NCBI GenBank assembly: GCA_964467255.1
Contig: CAYXPR010000003.1
Location: 1-64,000, forward strand
Length of the DNA: 64,000 nucleotides
Source of the DNA: CAYXPR01 sp964467255
GTDB lineage: Bacteria; Pseudomonadota; Alphaproteobacteria; Rickettsiales; RGZB01
Reading direction: 5' to 3'
The notes below the pieces were generated by a model. That model did not search any database and was not told the DNA's origin. It saw nothing but the letters and a program-made list of their open reading frames with translations. Both the position numbers and the translations under genes were made by a program. Shown here one piece after another: positions 33,490 through 40,553 of the stretch. Each line of letters begins with the position of its first letter. The stretch's first letter is position 1.

Positions 33490-34605
33490 ATGGGTGCATA
33501 CATCTTAAAGCGTCTGCTTTTTATCATCCCCACCTTGCTCGGCATCATGGTGGTGAACTTTCTTATTGTTCAGGCGGCCCCTGGTGGCCCCGTGGAGCAG
33601 ATGATTGCAAAAATGACCGGCAAAGGCGGTGATGTCACCGAGCGCTTCACCGGTGCAGGCGCGAGCGACACGCTCACCACTGCACGCAACATTCAGGCCG
33701 CACCCGGCACAGGCGGCAACAACAAATATCGTGGTGCGCAAGGGCTCGACCCCAAGCTGATTAAAGAAATCGAAACACTCTATGGCTTCGATAAACCCGC
33801 GCATGAGCGGTTCTTTATCATGATGAAAAATTACATGATGTTCGATTTCGGCGAGAGTTTCTTCAAAAACCAAAACGTGGTGGATTTGGTGCTCGATAAA
33901 ATGCCCGTTTCCATTTCGCTTGGCCTATGGACCACGCTCCTCACTTATCTCATTTCCATTCCGCTCGGCATTAAAAAAGCGGTGAAGGACGGGACGCCGT
34001 TTGACCTCTGGAGCAGCACCGCCATCATCGTCGGTTATGCTATTCCCAGCTTTTTATTCGCGGTGCTTTTAATTGTGCTCTTCGCGGGTGGCAGCTACTG
34101 GCAGATTTTCCCCTTACGCGGATTAGTGTCCGACAATTTTGAAAGCCTCAGCCTTGCCGGAAAAATCATGGATTACGCATGGCATCTGTTCCTGCCTGTG
34201 CTGGCAATGGTGATTGGCGGGTTTGCCAGCCTCACGCTGCTGTGCAAAAATTCATTCCTTGAAGAAATCTCGAAGCAATACACCCTCACCGCGCGTGCCA
34301 AAGGATGCAGCGAGCAGCAGGTGCTCTATGGCCATATTTTCCGAAATGCGATGCTGATTGTGATTGCTGGTTTTCCGGCAGCGTTTTTATCCATCCTCTT
34401 CACCGGCTCATTGCTGATTGAAGTGATTTTCTCGCTCGATGGCTTGGGGCTTTTGGGTTTTGAAGCCGCCATTTCGCGCGACTATCCGGTCATGTTCGGC
34501 ACGTTGTTTTTCTTCACGCTGCTGGGGCTTATTTTCGGCATCATCGGCGATGTGGTCTATGTGCTGGTCGACCCGCGCATCGACTTTGCCTCACGCGAGG
34601 TCTAA
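33490..34605 (+). CDS. yejB: Peptide ABC transporter permease YejB
   Basis: A 371-residue inner-membrane permease. The N-terminal helix ILKRLLFIIPTLLGIMVVNF is characteristic of DppB/YejB, followed by the YejB-specific cytoplasmic/periplasmic insertion (~40-100) and five more helices. The EAA-type loop is LTARAKGCSEQQVLYGHIFRNAML. It forms the pore with YejE for peptides delivered by YejA. It ends 5 nt before the stop of a minus-strand regulator gene that separates it from yejE. Confidence 0.93.
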   Translation: MGAYILKRLLFIIPTLLGIMVVNFLIVQAAPGGPVEQMIAKMTGKGGDVTERFTGAGASDTLTTARNIQAAPGTGGNNKYRGAQGLDPKLIKEIETLYGFDKPAHERFFIMMKNYMMFDFGESFFKNQNVVDLVLDKMPVSISLGLWTTLLTYLISIPLGIKKAVKDGTPFDLWSSTAIIVGYAIPSFLFAVLLIVLFAGGSYWQIFPLRGLVSDNFESLSLAGKIMDYAWHLFLPVLAMVIGGFASLTLLCKNSFLEEISKQYTLTARAKGCSEQQVLYGHIFRNAMLIVIAGFPAAFLSILFTGSLLIEVIFSLDGLGLLGFEAAISRDYPVMFGTLFFFTLLGLIFGIIGDVVYVLVDPRIDFASREV

Positions 34606-34610
34606 TCCAC

Positions 34611-35606
34611 TTAGCCCGGCTCCTGCCCGTCTGGCTTCACGATTTTATTCAGGCGTTCTTCTTCCCTGTTCAACCAGCCGAGCGCGGCTATCTCTGTACC
34701 TTTGCGCAAGACATCAAATTGACCACCCTCATTCGCCAGCCTCTTCCGCGCCTCTGTTTCCTGGCGCGCAAAGGGGTCCTCATTCAGCGGTCTGCCTGCC
34801 GCTGCATTCAGCATCGCGTTCATCAATTCTTGCATCAGCTCTTTTTCCGTGGGCGCAATCTCAATTAAAGCTCCTTCACGCACCAACGGCAGGCGCATCT
34901 CATCTTGCCGCGTGAGAAATGCTGTGTTGCTCAGCACATGCAGCACGGGCGGCAATGTAGAAAGCGCCGATTTTTGTATCTCATCCAGCGGAGTCGGCAC
35001 TTCGGGGCGCACAATCATCAGCTTCACATTCTCGCCTTCGCGCAGCAACGTGCTGCTCAGCGCCTCGGGGGTTGCCACGCGCAATACCACAAGACCTGCG
35101 TCCCTTGCCATCAGGCTCACAAGCCTTTGGTTACCCTCCACCTCTTCGGGTTGGTAGAAAATCACTTTGGGGTCGTCTGAGGTTGGGCGCTGGCCTTTGG
35201 CGAGTGCCGCCATCACCATGTCTGTCATCACCTGCATGGGGTTATCCACCGCAGCATGCGGGAACACATAATCGTAGGCGCAATTTTTCGCGGGGCCGAT
35301 GTTCAGGTTCGGGTCGCCCGAATCCAAGATGATGTAAATTTTTTCTGGATCCTTCACCACCAAACCGGCGCGTATATTTTCGGCAAAGCGTATGCCATTT
35401 TTGCCGCCAGGCAGGTCCACATCGGTGACCACCACGCTCACGGTGCCACCTTCGGCTTCGTGCGCTTTCATCAGGTCCCCAGCCTCTTCCGCGCTAAATG
35501 CTTTCAGCACATTAAGCCCCTTGCGGAGCAGGTGCATTTCCGTCAGCATGGCAAGTGACTCGTCGTCATTTATCACCACTACGGTATGTTGCTTCTGGTC
35601 TTGCAT
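34611..35606 (-). CDS. Receiver-domain protein with second degenerate receiver
   Basis: A 331-residue soluble protein. The first domain (~1-130) is a CheY-like receiver: acidic pair in VVVINDDESLAML, likely phospho-acceptor Asp in SVVVTDVDLPGGKNGI and RAGLVVKDPEKIYIILDSGD further on. The middle (~145-265: PKVIFYQPEEVEGNQRLVSL, VKLMIVRPEVPTPLDEI, LPPVLHVLSNTAFL) has the layout of a second, degenerate receiver without the acid pocket. No DNA-binding or enzymatic output domain is seen. The frame is open up to 35795, but the ATG at 35606 has AAGGA at 8 nt; another ATG is at 35633. It lies antisense between yejB and yejE. Confidence 0.75.
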   Translation of the reverse strand: MQDQKQHTVVVINDDESLAMLTEMHLLRKGLNVLKAFSAEEAGDLMKAHEAEGGTVSVVVTDVDLPGGKNGIRFAENIRAGLVVKDPEKIYIILDSGDPNLNIGPAKNCAYDYVFPHAAVDNPMQVMTDMVMAALAKGQRPTSDDPKVIFYQPEEVEGNQRLVSLMARDAGLVVLRVATPEALSSTLLREGENVKLMIVRPEVPTPLDEIQKSALSTLPPVLHVLSNTAFLTRQDEMRLPLVREGALIEIAPTEKELMQELMNAMLNAAAGRPLNEDPFARQETEARKRLANEGGQFDVLRKGTEIAALGWLNREEERLNKIVKPDGQEPG

Positions 35607-35670
35607 CGCAGCAATCCTTGCGTTACTGGTCATAAGTATAAACCCGAATGCCTTAATAAAAGGTTGATAT

Positions 35671-36696
35671 ATGCCATTTTCTCCCCTTGCCCAGCGGCGG
35701 CTTGCGGCATTCCGTGCTAATCGGCGCGGCTGGTATAGCCTTTTGATTTTCCTCGTTTTATTTGGCATTTCGCTGGGTGCGGAACTGGTCGCCAACAGCC
35801 GCCCGCTTCTCGTGATGCATCAGGGGGATTTCTATTTCCCCGCATTTAAATTTTATCCTGAAACCGCCTTCGGGGGCGATTTTGAAACCGAGGCCGATTA
35901 CCGCGACCCTTACGTGGTAAAGCTGATTGAAGAGCGTGGCAAAGGTTGGATGGTCTGGCCACTCGTGCGCTACGATTATTCCACCATCAATTACGATTTA
36001 CCTGTGCCCGCACCCGCACCGCCCTCGGCCGATAATTGGCTCGGCACCGACGACCAAGGGCGTGACGTCGTTGCGCGGCTGATTTATGGCTTTCGTATTT
36101 CGGTTTTATTCGGCCTCGCCCTCACGTTTTTCAGCTCCATTATCGGCATCGCGGCGGGCGCGGTGCAGGGTTATTTTGGCGGCTGGGTGGATTTGCTGTT
36201 CCAGCGCTTCATGGAAATTTGGGGCGGGCTGCCGATATTATATTTGCTCATCATTCTTGCCAGCCTTGTCGAGCCTACTTTCTGGTGGCTTTTAGGTCTC
36301 ATGCTGCTCTTCAGCTGGATGAGCCTTGTGGGCGTAGTGCGCGCCGAGTTTTTAAAGGTGCGTAATTTTGAATATGTGAAAGCCGCGCGCGCGCTCGGCG
36401 TCAAAGAACATGTGATTATCACGCGCCATATTTTGCCCAATGCCATCGTCGCCGCACTCACCTTTCTGCCCTTCATTTTGAATAGCTCTATCACCACCCT
36501 CACCTCGCTCGACTTCCTTGGCCTTGGGCTTTCTTTAAACAGTCCCTCCCTTGGCGAGCTTTTGGCACAGGGAAAGGCAAATTTAAGTGCACCGTGGCTG
36601 GGTATTTCTGGGTTCATTGTTCTGGCTATGATACTGACTTTACTTATCTTTATAGGCGAAGCCGTGCGCGATGCCTTCAGCCCCCGCAAAGGCTGA
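35671..36696 (+). CDS. yejE: Peptide ABC transporter permease YejE
   Basis: A 341-residue inner-membrane permease. It has the YejE-type N-terminus (RRLAAFRANRRGWYSLLIFL, FGISLGAELVANSRPLLV), a periplasmic insertion with GDFYFPAFKFYPETAFGG, then the permease domain after GTDDQGRDVVARLIYGFRIS. The EAA-type loop is YVKAARALGVKEHVIITRHI. It pairs with YejB. A minus-strand regulator gene lies between yejB and yejE, so yejE needs readthrough or its own promoter. Confidence 0.93.
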   Translation: MPFSPLAQRRLAAFRANRRGWYSLLIFLVLFGISLGAELVANSRPLLVMHQGDFYFPAFKFYPETAFGGDFETEADYRDPYVVKLIEERGKGWMVWPLVRYDYSTINYDLPVPAPAPPSADNWLGTDDQGRDVVARLIYGFRISVLFGLALTFFSSIIGIAAGAVQGYFGGWVDLLFQRFMEIWGGLPILYLLIILASLVEPTFWWLLGLMLLFSWMSLVGVVRAEFLKVRNFEYVKAARALGVKEHVIITRHILPNAIVAALTFLPFILNSSITTLTSLDFLGLGLSLNSPSLGELLAQGKANLSAPWLGISGFIVLAMILTLLIFIGEAVRDAFSPRKG

Positions 36697-36756
36697 TTAA
36701 CCAATCCTTAATCTATTTTTGCTAAAATTTTAGGCAATAAAGGGATGGGAGTTTTT

Positions 36757-37227
36757 ATGGGCGATACTGAAAATCCAACACCACGGAACAGTGATGATAA
36801 TCTCGCGGGTCTACGCGGCGATGAAACGTCTTACGCTGAACAAAATATTATCGCTCCCATTGTCGATGATAGTTTGGCACAGCTTGCCGAAAACGGCGCC
36901 GATGCGGGCGATATCACACAAGTCACCAGCATGCTGGCGGCACGCGGCGTTACCATCACGCCGCAAATTGAAGCACTGATTCGCCGCAAAATTGAAGAAG
37001 CTGAAATAAAAAAAGGGACCACGAATAAAGAGGCAGAGGCCGCCAAGAGCCCTGATGGAAAAGGCACGGGTGGTTTGGAAGATGAACTTGCCGGCATCCG
37101 CGGCAACTTTGCAGCAGAAAGCGCGGGCATGGCCGCAGAAGCACCACCGCCACCAGCAAAAGGCGCAGGGCAAGGAATGGATATGAGCTATTTCAGCCGC
37201 ATGAGTGATCCAAACAAAAAGAAGTAG
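36757..37227 (+). CDS. Small acidic hypothetical protein with internal repeat
   Basis: A 156-residue protein rich in Ala, Asp, Glu and Gly, not recognised. A motif occurs twice: DNLAGLRGDETSYAEQ near the start and DELAGIRGNFAAESAG near residue 118, hinting at duplicated binding elements. Between them is a helical region (LAARGVTITPQIEALIRRKI). The end is Pro-rich then basic. No signal peptide. The ATG at 36757 follows GGGAG at 5 nt; an earlier in-frame ATG at 36745 lacks such a site. It lies 60 nt after yejE. Confidence 0.68.
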   Translation: MGDTENPTPRNSDDNLAGLRGDETSYAEQNIIAPIVDDSLAQLAENGADAGDITQVTSMLAARGVTITPQIEALIRRKIEEAEIKKGTTNKEAEAAKSPDGKGTGGLEDELAGIRGNFAAESAGMAAEAPPPPAKGAGQGMDMSYFSRMSDPNKKK

Positions 37228-37228
37228 G

Positions 37229-37582
37229 TTAGCGGCGTGCTTCCAGCATACAGGAAATGCCGTCGATAAAACGCACGGGTGCGTCGGGTTTTTCTACCAC
37301 CACTTTTGTGTATTTCACCCGCGGGCGGCTCATCACAATGTCCACCACAAACTGCGTGAGTTTTTCAATCAGGTTGAATTCCGTCGCCGGTACTTTTTCG
37401 ATAATTTCTTCCACCAGTTTCTGGTAGTCCACCGCAAAATCCACCACGTCTTTGGCCACCGCTTCCTTTTCATCAATTTCAAACGTGATGTGAATAATCA
37501 CACGCTGCTTCTGCGTGCGCTCCTCCGGCCAGAAGCCGAGAATTGTTTCAAGCCTTAGGCCGTGGATACTAATTTGCGCCAT
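37229..37582 (-). CDS. folB: Dihydroneopterin aldolase
   Basis: A 117-residue cytosolic enzyme of folate synthesis that splits dihydroneopterin to hydroxymethyl-dihydropterin and glycolaldehyde. The family pattern is visible: ISIHGLRLETILGFWPEERT at the start, VDYQKLVEEI in the middle and VEKPDAPVRFIDGI near the end. The length matches (~120). A pteridine-reductase-like SDR gene lies 10 nt upstream on the same strand, so the two form a pterin unit. It ends 1 nt from the stop of the convergent acidic protein gene. Confidence 0.9.
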   Translation of the reverse strand: MAQISIHGLRLETILGFWPEERTQKQRVIIHITFEIDEKEAVAKDVVDFAVDYQKLVEEIIEKVPATEFNLIEKLTQFVVDIVMSRPRVKYTKVVVEKPDAPVRFIDGISCMLEARR

Positions 37583-37592
37583 CGCTTAACCC

Positions 37593-38336
37593 CTACACTA
37601 ATTGCTCGCCACTATCGGCGAAAATACATTGCCCCGTCAGCGTGCTTGCAGCAAGCAGTAACACCGCATCGGCTATTTCTTCGAACGTCACCAGCTGCTG
37701 CATCGGCAAGCGCTGCCGCTTCGCTTTAAGGTAGGCTGCACTTACTTCTTTGCTTTGCCCTGTTGTCCCGGGCGCTACCGCATTCACGCGGATATGCGGC
37801 GCCAATTCGCGGGCAGCCATACGGGTAAAATGAAACAATGTTTTTTTAGAGAGTAGGTACGCAAAATAGCTTTCCGTATCTTTCGTTACATACGTATCGA
37901 GAATATTAATCACCTGCCCTTTTTTGGCGTGCTTTGCAAAAGCCTGTGTCAGAAAAAATGGTGCCTTGAAGTTAATCGCCATATGGCGGTCGAATCGGTC
38001 TTCGCTGGTTTCCATCATGCTGCTGCGCTCAAATATTGAGGCGCTGTTGATGAGAAAATCAAGCGCCGGAAAATCTTTCTTCACACGCGCCACGAGCGGC
38101 ATATAGTGTTTCGGCTGCGCGAGGTCTGCCTTATACAGTCGACAGCGCACGCCACGCTTTTCTACATCTTGTTTGGTTTTCTCTGCCGCCTTGGCCGACG
38201 TATTGTAGTGCAGCGCAACGTCATACCCCTCCGCCGCCAACCGCAGCGCCAGCGTGCGCCCAAGGCGCACCGCACCGCCGGTAATCAAGACAGCAGGGGC
38301 TTTTTTCTTAACGCGTGTGCTTTTTTTTCTTCGCAT
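37593..38336 (-). CDS. Pteridine reductase-like SDR
   Basis: A 247-residue short-chain dehydrogenase. The NADPH loop TGGAVRLGRTLALRLAAEG, with the Arg-Leu typical of the PTR1/FolM group, is near residues 20-38. The catalytic Tyr-x3-Lys is in FAYLLSKKTLF, and VNAVAPG follows. Such enzymes reduce dihydropterins or dihydrofolate; the folB neighbour supports a dihydromonapterin or pterin reductase role. The start lies 29 nt inside the end of the upstream PAP2 gene. Family sure; substrate inferred. Confidence 0.85.
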   Translation of the reverse strand: MRRKKSTRVKKKAPAVLITGGAVRLGRTLALRLAAEGYDVALHYNTSAKAAEKTKQDVEKRGVRCRLYKADLAQPKHYMPLVARVKKDFPALDFLINSASIFERSSMMETSEDRFDRHMAINFKAPFFLTQAFAKHAKKGQVINILDTYVTKDTESYFAYLLSKKTLFHFTRMAARELAPHIRVNAVAPGTTGQSKEVSAAYLKAKRQRLPMQQLVTFEEIADAVLLLAASTLTGQCIFADSGEQLV

Positions 38337-39372
38337 TGTTTTTTGCTTTTTTTCCTACTGTATTTAAATAAGACGACTCTTGCCACGGAAAAGGGTACCG
38401 GAAAACAAGGTGGGTCGCCGCCAAACAGAATGCCGCTAAAACTAACCCACCCACTGCATCATGTGCATAATGCCAGCCCAGTATAACCGTTGATGAGACG
38501 GCGACTATGTTCCACGGCAACGTATAAAAGAGCGTTCTTCGGTCATGAATTGCCAACCAATACATAATGGCCAGCACCATACCCACATGCAAGCTTGGCA
38601 TGGCCGAAACCCCACCCAGAAGAAGGCCGCTCTGATCTGACACGGCGGGGTCTTGGTCCATCACTCTAAGCACCAGATTTATCGCCACCGCTGAAAATGT
38701 TCCGTCAATATGCGTAAAGTATCCGGGCTTATAAAGAGCCGGGCCCATAACGGGGTTTAAAAGACCAAACAGCCTCCCAACATAAAAAACAAAAATGTAG
38801 CAGCAAAGAAGTGGCAGAAGTGTGCTCATGCGTCGCGTCAGCCCAATAAGGAAAACGGCCGCCAACATCGAAAGACCCCAGCATGTGTTATACACAACAT
38901 CCCATACCCATGGATTTGGATCCCACAACTTTATTGCCTCCATCAAAGTGGTTTCGCGTTCCCAAAACCAGGAATCCTTCCACTGCATGATGCCCTGTTT
39001 AATCAGATAAATACTAATGAGCATTACGTTTGACGTTTGCAGCGTCCAGTAGGCTGTGAACAGCATCCAGATGTGGGGCCACGCACCCAACTTAAACACG
39101 CTGTACCGCCGCCAAAGCTCGCGGGCATCTTCCTTGGATTTTGAAAAGCTTCTGATAATCCCCGTCAAAAGAAGCGCCACGTCCCACACATAGGTGATAG
39201 AAATCGTATTAATCAGAACAACAAAAAGTAAGGGCAGTGTATCCTTGTACCACCAGTGGAATGGTGCATTGAAATATAGGGAAATAAGATAGGTCGCTAA
39301 CGAACAACCAAAGCCTACCGCTGAAATGATGAGCGCGCCTTTTAGGCCTTCCTTGTTTGATATCGCTGCCAT
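38308..39372 (-). CDS. PAP2-superfamily integral membrane protein
   Basis: A 354-residue protein with eight or more hydrophobic segments. The C-terminal third has the lipid phosphatase/phosphotransferase motifs: SAMPSLHVGMVLAIMY (PSGH-type, here PSLH) and LGWHYAHDAVGGLVLAAF (His/Asp of the third motif). This Aur1/inositolphosphotransferase-like form suggests transfer or removal of a phospho-headgroup at the outer side of the membrane. DNA here is AT-richer than that of neighbours. It is the first gene of a unit with the SDR and folB. Confidence 0.82.
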   Translation of the reverse strand: MAAISNKEGLKGALIISAVGFGCSLATYLISLYFNAPFHWWYKDTLPLLFVVLINTISITYVWDVALLLTGIIRSFSKSKEDARELWRRYSVFKLGAWPHIWMLFTAYWTLQTSNVMLISIYLIKQGIMQWKDSWFWERETTLMEAIKLWDPNPWVWDVVYNTCWGLSMLAAVFLIGLTRRMSTLLPLLCCYIFVFYVGRLFGLLNPVMGPALYKPGYFTHIDGTFSAVAINLVLRVMDQDPAVSDQSGLLLGGVSAMPSLHVGMVLAIMYWLAIHDRRTLFYTLPWNIVAVSSTVILGWHYAHDAVGGLVLAAFCLAATHLVFRYPFPWQESSYLNTVGKKAKNNAKKKKHTR

Positions 39373-39486
39373 AAATAGATTCCGGTTGATTTTTACCTTA
39401 TTTCCCTTTACGCAAGCAAGTACTAAAGCGTCGAAAGATTTTATCTTTTGAGACGTTTTTTCACCATCTGGGGGGTCTTAAATCGC

Positions 39487-39837
39487 GTGCGCATCTGTTT
39501 CCTAGCTCTTGTGGCACTTAGTGTTTTAAACCTTTCGGCTTGCGCGCTGGCATTGCTTGGTGGTGCGGGTGCGGGTGGCTATTATGTGGGCAAAGATGAG
39601 CGCACCGCCGGCACGATTGTGGATGACGCCACCATCACCGGCGCCATTAAGTCCAAAATGGTCACGGACGGTACCGTGCGGGCGCTTGATTTTAACGTAG
39701 ATACCTATCGTGGTGTTGTCACCCTGTATGGCAGCGTACCTTCGTATGCTGAAGCACAAAAGGCGGTAACACTGGCGCAAAGCGTGGAAGGGGTACGCAG
39801 CGTCATTTCTAAAATCACGGTGGTTCCAAACCCTTAA
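39487..39837 (+). CDS. BON-domain lipoprotein
   Basis: A 116-residue lipoprotein. The signal MRICFLALVALSVLNLSAC ends in lipobox LSAC. A glycine-rich stretch (LLGGAGAGGYYVG) follows and then one BON domain (~45-113: DDATITGAIKSKMV, VDTYRGVVTLYGSV, AVTLAQSVEGVRSVISKI). BON lipoproteins help keep the envelope intact under osmotic stress. I use the GTG at 39487 because it gives a clean signal peptide after a GGGGGG stretch. A TTG at 39448 in the same frame has no ribosome site. Confidence 0.82.
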   Translation: MRICFLALVALSVLNLSACALALLGGAGAGGYYVGKDERTAGTIVDDATITGAIKSKMVTDGTVRALDFNVDTYRGVVTLYGSVPSYAEAQKAVTLAQSVEGVRSVISKITVVPNP

Positions 39838-39878
39838 AACCTACTTAATCTTTAAACTTACTAAATGGAGACTACTTA

Positions 39879-40157
39879 ATGAAAAAATTCCTTATTGCTC
39901 TGTTCGCTCTGATGATCGTTGTTGCTCCTGTTGCCTCTATGGCAAAACCAGCTCAGGCTGAAGCTGCCAAAGCTGAAGGCCAGGCAAAAGCAGAAGCCGC
40001 TAAAGAAGAAGGCAAAGCCAAAGGCGAAGCCGCTTCTGAAGAAGCAAAAGCTGAAGGCGCTGCTGAAGAAGGCACGGAAGAAGGCAAAACTGAACCTGCT
40101 GCTGGCGAAAAAGCCGAAGGCAAGAAGCCAGAAGCTTCCAAGAAAGCCGCTCAGTAA
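39879..40157 (+). CDS. Secreted Ala/Glu/Lys-rich helical protein
   Basis: A 92-residue exported protein. The signal peptide MKKFLIALFALMIVVAPVAS is cleaved near SMA-KPA or AQA-EAA. The mature part is made of repeated Ala-Glu-Gly-Lys units (AAKAEGQAKAEAAKEEGKAK and variants), a likely single long helix or coiled coil. It has a strong codon bias to GCT and GAA and a terminator just after it, suggesting good expression. It follows the BON lipoprotein by 41 nt, so it may be another envelope-stress protein. Low complexity prevents family assignment. Confidence 0.75.
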   Translation: MKKFLIALFALMIVVAPVASMAKPAQAEAAKAEGQAKAEAAKEEGKAKGEAASEEAKAEGAAEEGTEEGKTEPAAGEKAEGKKPEASKKAAQ

Positions 40158-40166
40158 TATTCTGAG

Positions 40167-40180
40167 TTCTTTCGAAAGAA
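40167..40180. repeat. 14-bp perfect palindrome TTCTTTCGAAAGAA
   Basis: A perfect palindrome 9 nt after the stop of the secreted helical protein gene and just before its terminator. It may add to the 3' hairpin structure of the mRNA. Confidence 0.4.
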
Positions 40181-40183
40181 AAA

Positions 40184-40209
40184 GGGCCAGCACTTGCTGG
40201 CCCTTTTTT
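40184..40209 (+). terminator. Intrinsic terminator after the secreted helical protein gene
   Basis: Stem GGGCCAGCA paired with TGCTGGCCC, tiny loop, then TTTTTT. It ends the BON/secreted-protein transcript before the oppositely directed tRNA-Lys. Confidence 0.95.
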
Positions 40210-40301
40210 ATGGCGGGTCTTATTAAACCGAAAAATCCTTCAGCACACCTCAAACCATCGCAGGCCGTGCTAAAATGTTTTCGTGAATGGGGGGAAAGAA
40301 A

Positions 40302-40377
40302 TGGTGAGCCCGGCGGGATTCGAACCTGCGACCCCCTGATTAAAAGTCAGATGCTCTACCGGCTGAGCTACGGGCTC
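40302..40377 (-). tRNA. tRNA-Lys (anticodon TTT)
   Basis: A 76-nt cloverleaf on the minus strand. The acceptor stem GAGCCCG pairs with CGGGCTC; D-arm GCTCAGCCGGTAGAGC; anticodon stem-loop CTGACTTTTAATCAG with anticodon TTT; T-arm GCAGGTTCGAATCCCGC. The 3' end has discriminator A and an encoded CCA. It reads AAA and AAG codons. Confidence 0.97.
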
Positions 40378-40396
40378 ACGAAAAATAGACTCCGGC

Positions 40397-40424
40397 TTAT
40401 AAACTACCATCCTCTGGCTTGCAA
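40397..40424 (-). promoter_or_regulatory. Promoter of tRNA-Lys
   Basis: On the minus strand TTGCAA (40419-40424) and TTATAA (40397-40402) are spaced by 16 nt, or 17 nt to TATAAG. The expected transcript start lies about 10 nt before the tRNA 5' end. It fits a sigma-70-type promoter. Confidence 0.55.
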
Positions 40425-40553
40425 GCACTAATCCGCGGGTGTTTTCAAAGCCCTAACTTACCTGACCCTTGTTTTTTACCATCACGCCCGCCTAATGCTT
40501 GGTTTATTCCCCAAGGTGCGCTAGCATCAGCCTGCTTAAAACAAAGGGTGCTG

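Noticed and set aside
40419..40553. Upstream extension of yejF
   Set aside because: The added residues are not ABC-like and begin at the tRNA-Lys promoter; the ATG at 40554 has a good ribosome site.
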